A stretch of DNA of 64,000 nucleotides from NCBI RefSeq assembly GCF_001594145.1, contig NZ_LVCF01000020.1, positions 1 to 64,000 on the forward strand, read 5' to 3'. This DNA comes from Branchiibius sp. NY16-3462-2. Lineage in GTDB: Bacteria; Actinomycetota; Actinomycetes; Actinomycetales; Dermatophilaceae. The notes beneath the pieces are model-generated. The model did no database searches, had not been told where the DNA came from, and saw only the letters and a program-made list of their open reading frames with translations. Below, piece by piece: positions 25,677 to 33,369 of the stretch (the stretch's first letter is position 1; every line of letters begins with the position of its first letter). The position numbers were made by a program, and so were the translations under genes.

Positions 25677-27179
25677 TTATCCGGCCCAGTAGTTCGGGGC
25701 TTCGACGATGCCCTGAACGTCGTGCGGGTGGGACTCCTTCAGGCCCGCCGAGGTGATCCGCACGAACCGGCCGCGCGACTGCAACTCCGGTAGCGTCCGC
25801 GCCCCGACGTAGAACATCGACTGGTGCAACCCGCCGACCAACTGGCGTACGACGGCCCCCAGGGGTCCGCGGTAGGGCACTCGGCCCTCGATCCCTTCGG
25901 GGACGATCTCGTCGTCACTGGCCACGTCGGCCTGGAAGTAGCGGTCCTTGGAGAAGGACTTCTTGCCGCGGGAGGCCATGGCCCCCAGGGAACCCATCCC
26001 GCGGTAGGTCTTGAACTGCTTGCCCTGGATCAGGATCAGATCCCCCGGGGACTCCTCGCACCCCGCGAGCAACGAGCCCACCATCACCGTCGATGCGCCG
26101 GCGACGAGCGCCTTGGCGATGTCACCGGAGTACTGCAGACCGCCGTCCCCGATCACCGGGACACCGGCGGGTTTGCAGGCCTGCGCGGCCTCGTAGATCG
26201 CGGTGACCTGCGGGACGCCGACACCGGCCACGACCCGTGTCGTGCAGATGGACCCCGGTCCGACGCCGACCTTGACCGCGTCGACGCCCGCGTCGACCAA
26301 CGCCTGGGCGCCTTCACGGGTCGCGATGTTGCCGCCGATCACCTGCACGTGGCGGGTTGCCGGGTCGGACTTGAGCCTGCGGATCATGTCCAACATCAGC
26401 CGGGCGTGACCGTTGGCGACGTCCGGCACGATGACATCGACACCGGCATCGACCAGCGTCGTGGCCCGCTCCCACGCGTCGCCGAAGTAGCCGACCGCCG
26501 CGGCGACCAGCAACCGGCCCTGGCTGTCCTTGCTCGCGTCGGGGAACTGCTCGGACTTCACGAAGTCCTTCACCGTGATCAATCCGGTGAGGTGGCCTTC
26601 GTCGTCGATCAGCGGCAGCCGCTCGCGCTTGTGTTTGCGCAGCAGGGTGGTGGCGTCGTCGCGGCTGATCCCGGGGCTGCCGGTGATCAGCGGCATCGGG
26701 GTCATCATCTCGTTGACCTTGGTGGTCGCCCACTCCGCGACCGGGGTGAAACGCAGGTCGCGGTTGGTGATGATGCCGATCAGCTTGTTGTCGACGTCGA
26801 CGACCGGCAGGCCCGAGACGCGGTAGCGACCGCACGTCTCGTCCAGCTCTTCCAGCGTCGCGTCGGGTCCGATGGTGACCGGGTTGGAGATGATGCCGGT
26901 CTGCGTTCGCTTGACCAGATCGACCTGTTCGGCCTGGTCCTGGATCGACAGGTTGCGGTGCAGTACGCCGATCCCGCCCTGGCGCGCCATGGCGATCGCC
27001 ATCCGCGACTCGGTGACCGTGTCCATCGCAGCAGAGACCAAAGGAACCTTCAGCGTCAGCTCGCGGGTCAGTTGAGCGGTCGTATCGACCTCGCTGGGGA
27101 TGACGTCCGTTTCACCCGGCAGCAGGAGGACGTCGTCGTAGGTGAGGCCCAACTGGCCGAAGTGGTCGGGAATCTCCAT
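25677..27179 (-). CDS. guaB: IMP dehydrogenase
   Basis: A 500-residue enzyme that oxidises IMP to XMP, the rate-limiting step to GMP. It has the N-terminal barrel strand FGQLGLTYDDVLLLP, two CBS domains (about 100-220; for example RNLSIQDQAEQVD and LITVKDFVKSEQFPDAS), the catalytic Cys loop VGVGPGSICTTRVVAGVGVP, IGDGGLQYSGDIAKAL, and the flap with RYFQADVASDDEIVPEGIEG. The C-terminal GRFVRITSAGLKESHPHDV follows the family. Normal length. The start codon is at 27179. It probably forms an operon with guaB3. Confidence 0.97.
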   Translation of the reverse strand: MEIPDHFGQLGLTYDDVLLLPGETDVIPSEVDTTAQLTRELTLKVPLVSAAMDTVTESRMAIAMARQGGIGVLHRNLSIQDQAEQVDLVKRTQTGIISNPVTIGPDATLEELDETCGRYRVSGLPVVDVDNKLIGIITNRDLRFTPVAEWATTKVNEMMTPMPLITGSPGISRDDATTLLRKHKRERLPLIDDEGHLTGLITVKDFVKSEQFPDASKDSQGRLLVAAAVGYFGDAWERATTLVDAGVDVIVPDVANGHARLMLDMIRRLKSDPATRHVQVIGGNIATREGAQALVDAGVDAVKVGVGPGSICTTRVVAGVGVPQVTAIYEAAQACKPAGVPVIGDGGLQYSGDIAKALVAGASTVMVGSLLAGCEESPGDLILIQGKQFKTYRGMGSLGAMASRGKKSFSKDRYFQADVASDDEIVPEGIEGRVPYRGPLGAVVRQLVGGLHQSMFYVGARTLPELQSRGRFVRITSAGLKESHPHDVQGIVEAPNYWAG

Positions 27180-27239
27180 TACCCAATCGTACGGCGGTCG
27201 CGGGAGTGCTCAGGGTCACGCCGGTGGGTGCCGATCCGG

Positions 27240-28094
27240 TCAGCGGGACTTCTGCGCGCCGTTCGAACTCGTGGGCGTGCTGAACAACGACGTGGCGCTG
27301 GAGCTGGATGTGGCAGAACTCGTCGCCGGCGGCGTGCTGGTCGTGCTGGAGGACGGCGTCAGCTTGGGAGTCGCGGTCGGCTCGGAATCGCTGGAGGTCG
27401 AGCTGCTCGGGGCCGGCGGCGAGGCAGTTCCGAACACCGGGCCGGTGCTGCGAGTCGGCGTCCCGGCGGACGTCGACGTGCCGGTGGGCGTGGGCGTGCC
27501 CGAGGATTTGGTCGGGCTCGGGGACTTGGTGGTCGGCGCCGGTGTGCTGGTGCTGCTCGACGACGGCGCGGCGCCTTTCGGCTTCGCGACAACCACCGGC
27601 GCTCCGGGCAAATGGGTCCGCGTGCTCGGGGGCACCAAGGACGGCACGTGGGTGGACAGGTCACGGGTCGCCTGGTCACGCGAGGTACCCGAATCCGGGG
27701 TGGGGTCGATGGACCACGGCGTCGAGGCATCTGTTGACTGCGGGGGCGCTGATGCGGACGGCGGCCCGGCCACCGACGGCGCAGCCTGCTCGCCCCAGAA
27801 GCTCTGGGTGACCTGGCCCAACTGATGCAGCACGGGCAGCTTGGTGCCGGTGACCGCGGCTGCGACGCCTCCGACGGACAGGGTGCCGAGCACGACAGTG
27901 GTGGTCAGGCCGATCCGCAGCGCGCGGGAGTGGCGGGCATGCCGGCCCGGCCGCGGCAGCGCCGTCGGGTTGTCGATCTCGGTCGTCCACGCCGACAGCA
28001 GGCCGGTGAGTTCGTCACCGCGCACCGTGCCGCGAGCGCCGAGTGCATCCAGGAGTTGGTCGTCCTGGTTGATCTGGTCGAACGAAGGCGTCAC
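27240..28094 (-). CDS. Anti-sigma factor, RsdA-like (membrane, Ser/Thr/Pro-rich)
   Basis: A 284-residue protein. The short cytoplasmic N-terminus contains the sigma-binding-like part DDQLLDALGARGTVRGDELTG (about 11-31), followed by a transmembrane helix (about 60-83, RIGLTTTVVLGTLSVGGVAAAV), and an extracellular low-complexity tail very rich in Ser, Thr, Pro and Ala (about 130-280). Its position after, and 4-bp overlap with, the sigma factor gene matches M. tuberculosis rsdA (Rv3413c) next to sigD. In that organism RsdA is cleaved in response to signals to release SigD. The role here is by analogy. Confidence 0.82.
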   Translation of the reverse strand: MTPSFDQINQDDQLLDALGARGTVRGDELTGLLSAWTTEIDNPTALPRPGRHARHSRALRIGLTTTVVLGTLSVGGVAAAVTGTKLPVLHQLGQVTQSFWGEQAAPSVAGPPSASAPPQSTDASTPWSIDPTPDSGTSRDQATRDLSTHVPSLVPPSTRTHLPGAPVVVAKPKGAAPSSSSTSTPAPTTKSPSPTKSSGTPTPTGTSTSAGTPTRSTGPVFGTASPPAPSSSTSSDSEPTATPKLTPSSSTTSTPPATSSATSSSSATSLFSTPTSSNGAQKSR

Positions 28095-28765
28095 TGGTCC
28101 GCCTCCTGTTGCTTCACGAGGGTCTCGCGCAGTTTGGCCAGCGCGCGGTGCTGGGCGACCCGCACAGCGCCGGCGGTCATCCCGAGGGAACTGGCGGTCT
28201 GCTCGGCGGTCAGTCCGACGGCGACCCGCAGCGTGATGATCTCCCGCTGCTGCTCCGGCAGCGTGGCCAGCAGATCCCAGACCCGCACGGCTTCGTCCGC
28301 GCTGATCGCCCGCTCCTCAGGACCGGGCGCGAGATCCTCGACCGCCGGGAACTCCTCGGTGGGGACCGGGTCTTTCATGGCACCCCGGCGCACATCGGCC
28401 ACCTTGTTGGCGGCGATGCGGTAGACGAAGGCTTCGAAGGGCAGGCCGCGGTCGGTGTACCGGGGCAGCGCCAGTAGCACAGCCACACACACCTCCTGGG
28501 CGACATCCGCCGCTACATCAGTGGCTGCTGCGTATCTGCCCAAGCGTGCCCGCGCGTAACGCAGCGACAGCAAATGCACAGCGGCCATCAAATCGTTGGT
28601 CGCGACGTCATCGCCAAGCCGGGCCTGCGCCACAAGATCACGCAGGGGGGTCTGCGCGTTCTCCGGTGATATCGCAGAAACAGGCGGAAGTGTTACGGAA
28701 GAGGGAGGCAGGTCACCGGCGCTGTCGCTGGTCGGGCGTGGTTTGCGTAGCGGGCCGAGGCTCAC
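28091..28765 (-). CDS. RNA polymerase sigma factor, SigD-like (ECF)
   Basis: A 224-residue ECF sigma-70 factor. Region 2 spans about 60-125 (LSLRYARARLGRY, VAADVAQEVCVAVLLALPRY, FEAFVYRIAANKVAD), and region 4 spans about 150-218 (LLATLPEQQREIITLRVAVGL, TAEQTASSLGMTAGAVRVAQHR). An N-terminal Pro/Ser-rich tail of about 40 residues is not conserved. Preceded by AAGGAG before the GTG at 28765. The overlap with an RsdA-like gene and the location beside groEL identify it as the SigD lineage (M. tuberculosis Rv3414c). Confidence 0.88.
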   Translation of the reverse strand: MSLGPLRKPRPTSDSAGDLPPSSVTLPPVSAISPENAQTPLRDLVAQARLGDDVATNDLMAAVHLLSLRYARARLGRYAAATDVAADVAQEVCVAVLLALPRYTDRGLPFEAFVYRIAANKVADVRRGAMKDPVPTEEFPAVEDLAPGPEERAISADEAVRVWDLLATLPEQQREIITLRVAVGLTAEQTASSLGMTAGAVRVAQHRALAKLRETLVKQQEADQ

Positions 28766-28897
28766 TGCACCACTCCTTACCGACGATCAACTGGCTGTCC
28801 GTTGAATGCTCAACCCTTCAACCATAGGCACGTGCTCCCCTGCCTGAGCAACTCCGGGGCCTTTCTTGTGTAAACCTGCAGCTGTCAACACCCAGCA

Positions 28898-28933
28898 GCG
28901 CGCCCGGCACTGCCGAAGCAGTACCGGGCGCGC
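28898..28933 (-). terminator. Terminator after groEL with UUCG tetraloop
   Basis: A 16-bp stem with one mismatch (28898-28913 and 28918-28933) closes a CGAA loop, which reads UUCG in the minus-strand transcript. It lies 27 bp beyond the groEL stop and is very GC-rich, as expected for an actinobacterial terminator. Confidence 0.8.
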
Positions 28934-28959
28934 CGGGGGTTGAGGAACTGATCAGCCGC

Positions 28960-30567
28960 TCAGTGACCGTGGCCGTGCCCGGCCTCCGGCTCTTCCTCTT
29001 CCGGCTTGTCGACGACCAACGTGTCGGTGGTCAAGACCATCGAGGCGATGGAGGCCGCGTTCAGCAGCGCAGACCGGGTCACCTTGACGGGGTCGATGAC
29101 ACCGGCACCCACCAGATCGCCGTACTCACCGGTGGCGGCGTTCAGGCCGCTGCCGACGGGCAGGTCGGCGACCTTGGAGACCGCGACGTAGCCCTCGAGA
29201 CCGGCGTTCTCGGCGATCCAGCGCAACGGCTCGACCACGGCCTTGGCCACGATCGAGGCACCGGTGGCCTCATCACCTTCGAGCGCGAGGTTCTGCAGCG
29301 CCGCCGCAGCGTGCACCAGCGCGGAACCACCACCGGCGACGATGCCCTCTTCGATCGCGGCGCGGGTCGCGGAGACAGCGTCCTCGATGCGGTGCTTCTT
29401 CTCCTTGAGCTCGACCTCGGTGTGGGCGCCGACCTTGATGACGCAGACCCCGCCGGCCAGCTTGGCCAGACGCTCCTGCAGCTTCTCGCGGTCCCAGTCG
29501 GAGTCGGTGCGCTCGATCTCGGACTTCAGCTCGGCCACGCGGCCGGTGACGTCCTCGGGCGAGCCCTGGCCGTCGATGATCGTGGTGTTGTCCTTGGTCA
29601 CGACCACGCGGCGGGCCTGACCCAGCACCTCAAGACCGACCTGGTCCAGCTTCAGGCCGACCTCTTCGGCGACCACCTGGCCACCGGTGAGGATGGCGAT
29701 GTCCTGCAGCATGGCCTTGCGGCGGTCACCGAAGCCGGGGGCCTTCACCGCGACGACGTTGAAGATGCCGCGGATCTTGTTGACGACCAGTGTGGACAGG
29801 GCCTCACCGTCGACGTCCTCGGCGATGACGACCAGCGGCTTGCCGGACTGCGCGACCTTCTCCAGCAGCGGCAGCACGTCGGCGATCGCGGAGATCTTGC
29901 CCTGGTTGATCAGGATGTAGGCGTCCTCCAGGACGGCCTCCATGCGCTCCGGGTCGGTGACGAAGTAGGCGCTGATGTAGCCCTTGTCGAACTGCATACC
30001 TTCGGTGAAGTCCAGCTCGGTGGTGGCCGTGGCCGACTCCTCGATGGTGATGACACCGTCCTTGCCGACCTTGTCGAACGCGTCGGCGATCAGTCCGCCG
30101 ATGGTGGCGTCCTGGGCGGAAAGCCCTGCGACAGAAGCGACCTCGTCGCGGCCGTCGACCTCACGGGCGTTGGCCAGCAGGCGGTCGTTGATCGCGGTGA
30201 CGGCCTTGTCGATGCCGCGCTTCAGGCCGGCCGGGGCCGCGCCCGCAGCGACGTTACGCAAGCCCTCCTTGACCATGGCCTGCGCGAGAACGGTTGCGGT
30301 CGTCGTACCGTCACCGGCCACGTCGTTGGTCTTGGTGGCCACTTCCTTGGCCAGCTGCGCGCCGAGGTTCTCGTAGGGGTCCTCGAGCTCGACCTCACGG
30401 GCGATGGTGACGCCGTCGTTGGTGATGGTGGGGGCGCCCCACTTCTTGTCGATGACGACGTTGCGGCCCTTGGGGCCGAGCGTCACCTTGACCGTGTTGG
30501 CCAGGGCGTCCACCCCGCGCTCCAGGGACTTGCGTGCCTCGTCATTGAATTCGAGCGTCTTTGCCAT
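28960..30567 (-). CDS. groEL: Chaperonin GroEL (GroEL1-type tail)
   Basis: A 535-residue 60 kDa chaperonin, which folds proteins with GroES. Standard motifs are present: LGPKGRNVVIDKKWG, GDGTTTATVLAQAMV, DGVITIEESAT and IVAGGGSALVHAA. The C-terminus ends in a His-rich tail, GHGHGH, in place of the Gly-Met tail; in mycobacteria this marks the GroEL1 paralogue, which sits behind groES. A second, GroEL2-like copy may be elsewhere in the genome. It lies 99 bp after groES and shares its CIRCE-controlled promoter. Confidence 0.97.
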   Translation of the reverse strand: MAKTLEFNDEARKSLERGVDALANTVKVTLGPKGRNVVIDKKWGAPTITNDGVTIAREVELEDPYENLGAQLAKEVATKTNDVAGDGTTTATVLAQAMVKEGLRNVAAGAAPAGLKRGIDKAVTAINDRLLANAREVDGRDEVASVAGLSAQDATIGGLIADAFDKVGKDGVITIEESATATTELDFTEGMQFDKGYISAYFVTDPERMEAVLEDAYILINQGKISAIADVLPLLEKVAQSGKPLVVIAEDVDGEALSTLVVNKIRGIFNVVAVKAPGFGDRRKAMLQDIAILTGGQVVAEEVGLKLDQVGLEVLGQARRVVVTKDNTTIIDGQGSPEDVTGRVAELKSEIERTDSDWDREKLQERLAKLAGGVCVIKVGAHTEVELKEKKHRIEDAVSATRAAIEEGIVAGGGSALVHAAAALQNLALEGDEATGASIVAKAVVEPLRWIAENAGLEGYVAVSKVADLPVGSGLNAATGEYGDLVGAGVIDPVKVTRSALLNAASIASMVLTTDTLVVDKPEEEEPEAGHGHGH

Positions 30568-30666
30568 TACAGATTCCTTTCGTCAAACAGCGACGCCCCG
30601 GCCGGTGGCCCGTCGTGTCCGTGGGGACTCTGGGCGCACGAGCCGGGGCGCTGCGTGTGAGGTTCG

Positions 30667-30960
30667 TCAGCCGACAACCGCGAGGACGTCGCGCGCGGAC
30701 AGGATCAGCAGCTCCTCGCCGCCGTACTTGACCTCGGTGCCGCCGTACTTGGAGTAGATGACCTTGTCACCAACGGCGACGTCCAGCGGCACGCGCTGGC
30801 CCTTGTCGTCGATGCGGCCCGGGCCGATCGCCAGGACTTCGCCCTCCTGGGGCTTCTCCTTGGCGGTGTCCGGGATGACCAGACCGGACGCGGTGGTCTG
30901 CTCGGCCTCGACCGACTTGACCACGATGCGGTCTTCGAGCGGCTTGATGTTCACCGACAC
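30667..30960 (-). CDS. groES: Co-chaperonin GroES
   Basis: A 97-residue co-chaperonin that caps GroEL. It starts VSVNIKPLEDRIVVK at a GTG at 30960, preceded by GAGGAAGG; the longer open frame to 31032 lacks a ribosome site. The mobile loop EAEQTTASGLVIPDTAKEK and the KYGGTEVKYGG region are present. First gene of the groES-groEL operon. Confidence 0.98.
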   Translation of the reverse strand: MSVNIKPLEDRIVVKSVEAEQTTASGLVIPDTAKEKPQEGEVLAIGPGRIDDKGQRVPLDVAVGDKVIYSKYGGTEVKYGGEELLILSARDVLAVVG

Positions 30961-31066
30961 GGTGGGACCTTCCTCTTGGATTCGTTGCGTTTGAGGGTGC
31001 GTCCGCCGCAGCCAGGTGGCCCGGTTTCGCAAGGTCGCCGTCGCGGGGGTCGACCCTGGTCTGCCG

Positions 31067-31093
31067 TTAGCACTGTCCGAGGCGGAGTGCTAA
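31067..31093. promoter_or_regulatory. CIRCE operator 1 (HrcA binding site)
   Basis: TTAGCACTG-N9-GAGTGCTAA matches the CIRCE consensus TTAGCACTC-N9-GAGTGCTAA with one mismatch. It lies between the -10 box and groES, at the expected start of transcription. Confidence 0.95.
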
Positions 31094-31098
31094 CTCTG

Positions 31099-31127
31099 AA
31101 TCTAGGCGGGCGTTGGCACTCACGCAA
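31099..31127 (-). promoter_or_regulatory. groESL promoter (-35/-10)
   Basis: On the minus strand TTGCGT (31122-31127) and TAGATT (31099-31104) are separated by 17 bases. The -35 lies in the loop of CIRCE 2, and the -10 lies between the two operators. Confidence 0.7.
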
Positions 31128-31139
31128 GCCGAGTGCCAA
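31113..31139. promoter_or_regulatory. CIRCE operator 2
   Basis: TTGGCACTC-N9-GAGTGCCAA is a perfect inverted repeat with the CIRCE 9-base spacing; A-to-G changes keep symmetry. It overlaps the -35 box, so HrcA bound here would block polymerase. Confidence 0.85.
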
Positions 31140-31185
31140 CCCTTTCCCGTACGCCGAGAGCGAACCTCCCGCGGGCGCCCTCCAG

Positions 31186-31271
31186 CCCCCACTCGCGCAG
31201 GTTGTGCCGCAAGCGGGGGCCGCGCACACGCAACACACCCCCGCTCGGGCAGGTTGTGCCGCAAGTGGGGG
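31186..31271. repeat. Two direct copies of a 34-bp hairpin-type repeat
   Basis: Copies at 31186-31219 and 31238-31271 differ at 3 of 34 bases. Each begins with CCCCC and ends with GGGGG and contains GCAGGTTGTGCCGCAAG, so each can fold. They lie between the 3' end of the FMN reductase and the groES promoter and may act as terminators. Confidence 0.7.
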
Positions 31272-31287
31272 TGCGTCGAGGGTTTGC

Positions 31288-31827
31288 TCAGGCAGCGACC
31301 GGTGCTTCGGCCTCGACCAGGGCGGACAGGGCAGCGGCGAACCGCTCCTGGATCTCCGGGCTGAAGACATCGGTGTCGATCGCGCTCTGCGACACGATGG
31401 CGTCCTCCAGCACGTGCGCACCGGCGATCTTGGCGGAACGAGCAGCGTCCGCGTGCGACCACTTGCCGCCATACGGCGTCGGGGTGGTGCCGACGACGGT
31501 GAACGGCTTGCCCACGATCGCGCCGGTGCCGAACGGACGGGACAGCCAGTCGATCGCGTTGTTCAGCACGGCCGGCATCGTGCCGTTGTACTCGGGGGTG
31601 ACGGCCAGCACGCGGTCAGCGGCGGCAACCTTGTCCCGCAGCGCGACGGCGGCTGCCGGCACCTGGGACTCGTTGTCGATCTCCTCGTTGTAGAACGGCA
31701 GGTCGGCCAGGCCATCGACGATGACGAGGTCGACACCCTCCGGCGCGTTGTCGCGCAGGGTCTCGGCAACGCGGCGGTTGACGGAGTCGGCGCGCAGGCT
31801 GCCGACGAGGACGGCGACGGTGGTCAT
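31288..31827 (-). CDS. NADPH-dependent FMN reductase family protein
   Basis: A 179-residue flavodoxin-like oxidoreductase (PF03358). The FMN-binding GSLRADSVNRRVAETL is at 9-24, and TPEYNGTMPAVLNNAIDWLSR (about 77-97) is the second family motif. It uses NAD(P)H to reduce FMN, quinones or azo compounds. The ATG has AGGAG upstream. Divergent to a TetR gene with a palindromic operator in the 108-bp gap, so it is likely the regulated target. Confidence 0.93.
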   Translation of the reverse strand: MTTVAVLVGSLRADSVNRRVAETLRDNAPEGVDLVIVDGLADLPFYNEEIDNESQVPAAAVALRDKVAAADRVLAVTPEYNGTMPAVLNNAIDWLSRPFGTGAIVGKPFTVVGTTPTPYGGKWSHADAARSAKIAGAHVLEDAIVSQSAIDTDVFSPEIQERFAAALSALVEAEAPVAA

Positions 31828-31880
31828 GGGGTTCTCCTAGAAGTCTGATGTGGGGGTCCGGTTGGGGTACACTCATCATT

Positions 31881-31900
31881 AAACGGACCGCAGTCCGCTT
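31881..31900. promoter_or_regulatory. Probable TetR operator
   Basis: AAACGGAC-N4-GTCCGCTT is a near-perfect inverted repeat (7 of 8 bases) located between the divergent FMN reductase and TetR genes, as expected for autoregulation. Confidence 0.7.
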
Positions 31901-31935
31901 TGTCAATTCGCCTCCCCCGTAGAGTGATCCACGTC

Positions 31936-32529
31936 ATGTCGAAGCCCCAGCCACTGCCGATTGCCTTCGGCGCACCCACCGAGCGGGCGGATGCCGCGCG
32001 CAATCGGGAGGCGTTGCTGTGCGCGGCTCGCCAGATCGTCGCCGCCGAAGGCACCGAGGCGCTGACGATGGATCGCCTGGCCTGTGCTGCCGGTGTCGGC
32101 AAGGGCACCGTCTTCCGCCGGTTCGGCTCGCGCGAGGGCGTCATGGGCGCCCTGATGAACGAACACGCCCGCGCCTGGCAGGCACGTGTCATGTCCGGCC
32201 CGTCGCCGCTCGGCCCCGGGGCCAGCCCCCGCGACCGCCTGCTCGCGTTCGGCGAATCGTTGATCGAGTTGAACCTGAGCAGCGCCGCCTTGATCGCCGC
32301 GGCCGGGGAATCCATCGAACGCTCCTATGCAGCAGACAGTTTCATCGCCACCCACGTGCGCTATCTGCTGCGATCGGCTGGCGTGACCGGCGATCTGCAC
32401 CTACTCGCCGTCGCCATCATCGCGCCGCTGGATCGGCGAATTCTCGATCAGCAGCTGCGCATCGAGCAGATGGACTGCGACCGGGTCATGACCGGGTGGA
32501 CCGATCTGGTCGACCGGATCCTGGGTTAG
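31936..32529 (+). CDS. TetR/AcrR family transcriptional regulator
   Basis: A 197-residue repressor. The N-terminal helix-turn-helix is at about 25-65 (REALLCAARQIVAAEGTEAL, MDRLACAAGVGKGTVFRRFG). The C-terminal ligand-binding part is family-specific. The ATG at 31936 is preferred; an upstream start at 31900 would add 12 unlike residues and overlaps the operator. It probably represses the divergent FMN reductase and itself. It is convergent with the kinase gene, separated by 18 bp. Confidence 0.92.
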   Translation: MSKPQPLPIAFGAPTERADAARNREALLCAARQIVAAEGTEALTMDRLACAAGVGKGTVFRRFGSREGVMGALMNEHARAWQARVMSGPSPLGPGASPRDRLLAFGESLIELNLSSAALIAAAGESIERSYAADSFIATHVRYLLRSAGVTGDLHLLAVAIIAPLDRRILDQQLRIEQMDCDRVMTGWTDLVDRILG

Positions 32530-32547
32530 ATCTGGGCTAGGTCGCGG

Positions 32548-33369
32548 CTAGATCGCACCGTCGGGCTGGGCACCCTGCCACGAAATCGCCTCAGCGCCAG
32601 CGGCGTTCGCTGCCCGCAGGGCCTCCTCGTCGCTGGCGCCCCCGGCCAACGAAGCGGCGAGGGCACCACAGAACGTGTCCCCGGCGCCCGTGGAGTCAAC
32701 CACTCGGCGTACGTCGATCCCTGGCTCCCGCACCACCTCACCTGACCCCCGGGTCCAGGTGGCACCCTGCGCACCCAGGGTCGTCACGAGGGACACCGGT
32801 CGCAGGCCGGCCGACTGCAACTGCGCCGCCTCGGTCTCGTTGACGATCACGGGGTCAGCGGTCGCGATCACGTCGGCCGGCAGATCGGCGTACGGGGCAA
32901 GGTTCAGCACGACGCGGGCACCCACGGCGTCCGCGGCCCGGGCTGCAGTCGCGACCACGTCCAGCGGCACCTCGAGTGAGCACAACAGCACATCTCCCGC
33001 AACTAATCCAACTGGTGCGGTGGCAGATTCGTTGGCAGCCGGGATCACGATGATGGAGTTCTCGCCGTCATCGGAGACGGTGATCAGCGCGGTCCCGGTT
33101 GCGACACCCGGCGCGGTCGGCACCTGTTCGGCGTTGATCCCGGCCTCCTCGAGCCGGGTGAGGTAGGCCGAGCCGAGTTCGTCGTCGCCGACACCGCCGA
33201 CCATGATCACGTCCGCTCCGGCACGGGCCGCCGCCATCGCCTGGTTGCCACCCTTGCCACCGGCGAAGCGGCCGTCGGACCGGCCCAGGATGGTTTCCCC
33301 CGGTGCGGGCTGATGCGGGACGCGGGTGACGAGGTCGACGTTGAGGGCGCCGAGGACGTAGACGGTCAT
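32548..33369 (-). CDS. Ribokinase-family carbohydrate kinase
   Basis: A 273-residue PfkB-family kinase that probably phosphorylates ribose or a related sugar released from nucleosides. It starts MTVYVLGALNVDLVTRVP; the substrate motif GGKGGNQAMAAARAGAD is at about 38, and the C-terminal catalytic motif DSTGAGDTFCGALAASLAGG (about 222-241) contains the Asp. Slightly shorter than E. coli RbsK (309). The ATG overlaps the stop of the nucleoside hydrolase, making a hydrolase-kinase salvage pair: base release followed by ribose phosphorylation. Confidence 0.9.
   Translation of the reverse strand: MTVYVLGALNVDLVTRVPHQPAPGETILGRSDGRFAGGKGGNQAMAAARAGADVIMVGGVGDDELGSAYLTRLEEAGINAEQVPTAPGVATGTALITVSDDGENSIIVIPAANESATAPVGLVAGDVLLCSLEVPLDVVATAARAADAVGARVVLNLAPYADLPADVIATADPVIVNETEAAQLQSAGLRPVSLVTTLGAQGATWTRGSGEVVREPGIDVRRVVDSTGAGDTFCGALAASLAGGASDEEALRAANAAGAEAISWQGAQPDGAI

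Noticed and set aside
24747..27737. Long plus-strand frames over guaB3 and guaB
   Set aside because: Same shadow effect; no family features.
28963..30660. A 565-codon plus-strand frame over groEL
   Set aside because: Mirror of groEL codon bias, with low-complexity Arg/Gly/Asp-rich product.
31186..31271. Possible CRISPR repeat pair
   Set aside because: Only two copies, spacer of 18 bp, units fold as hairpins and no cas genes are nearby.
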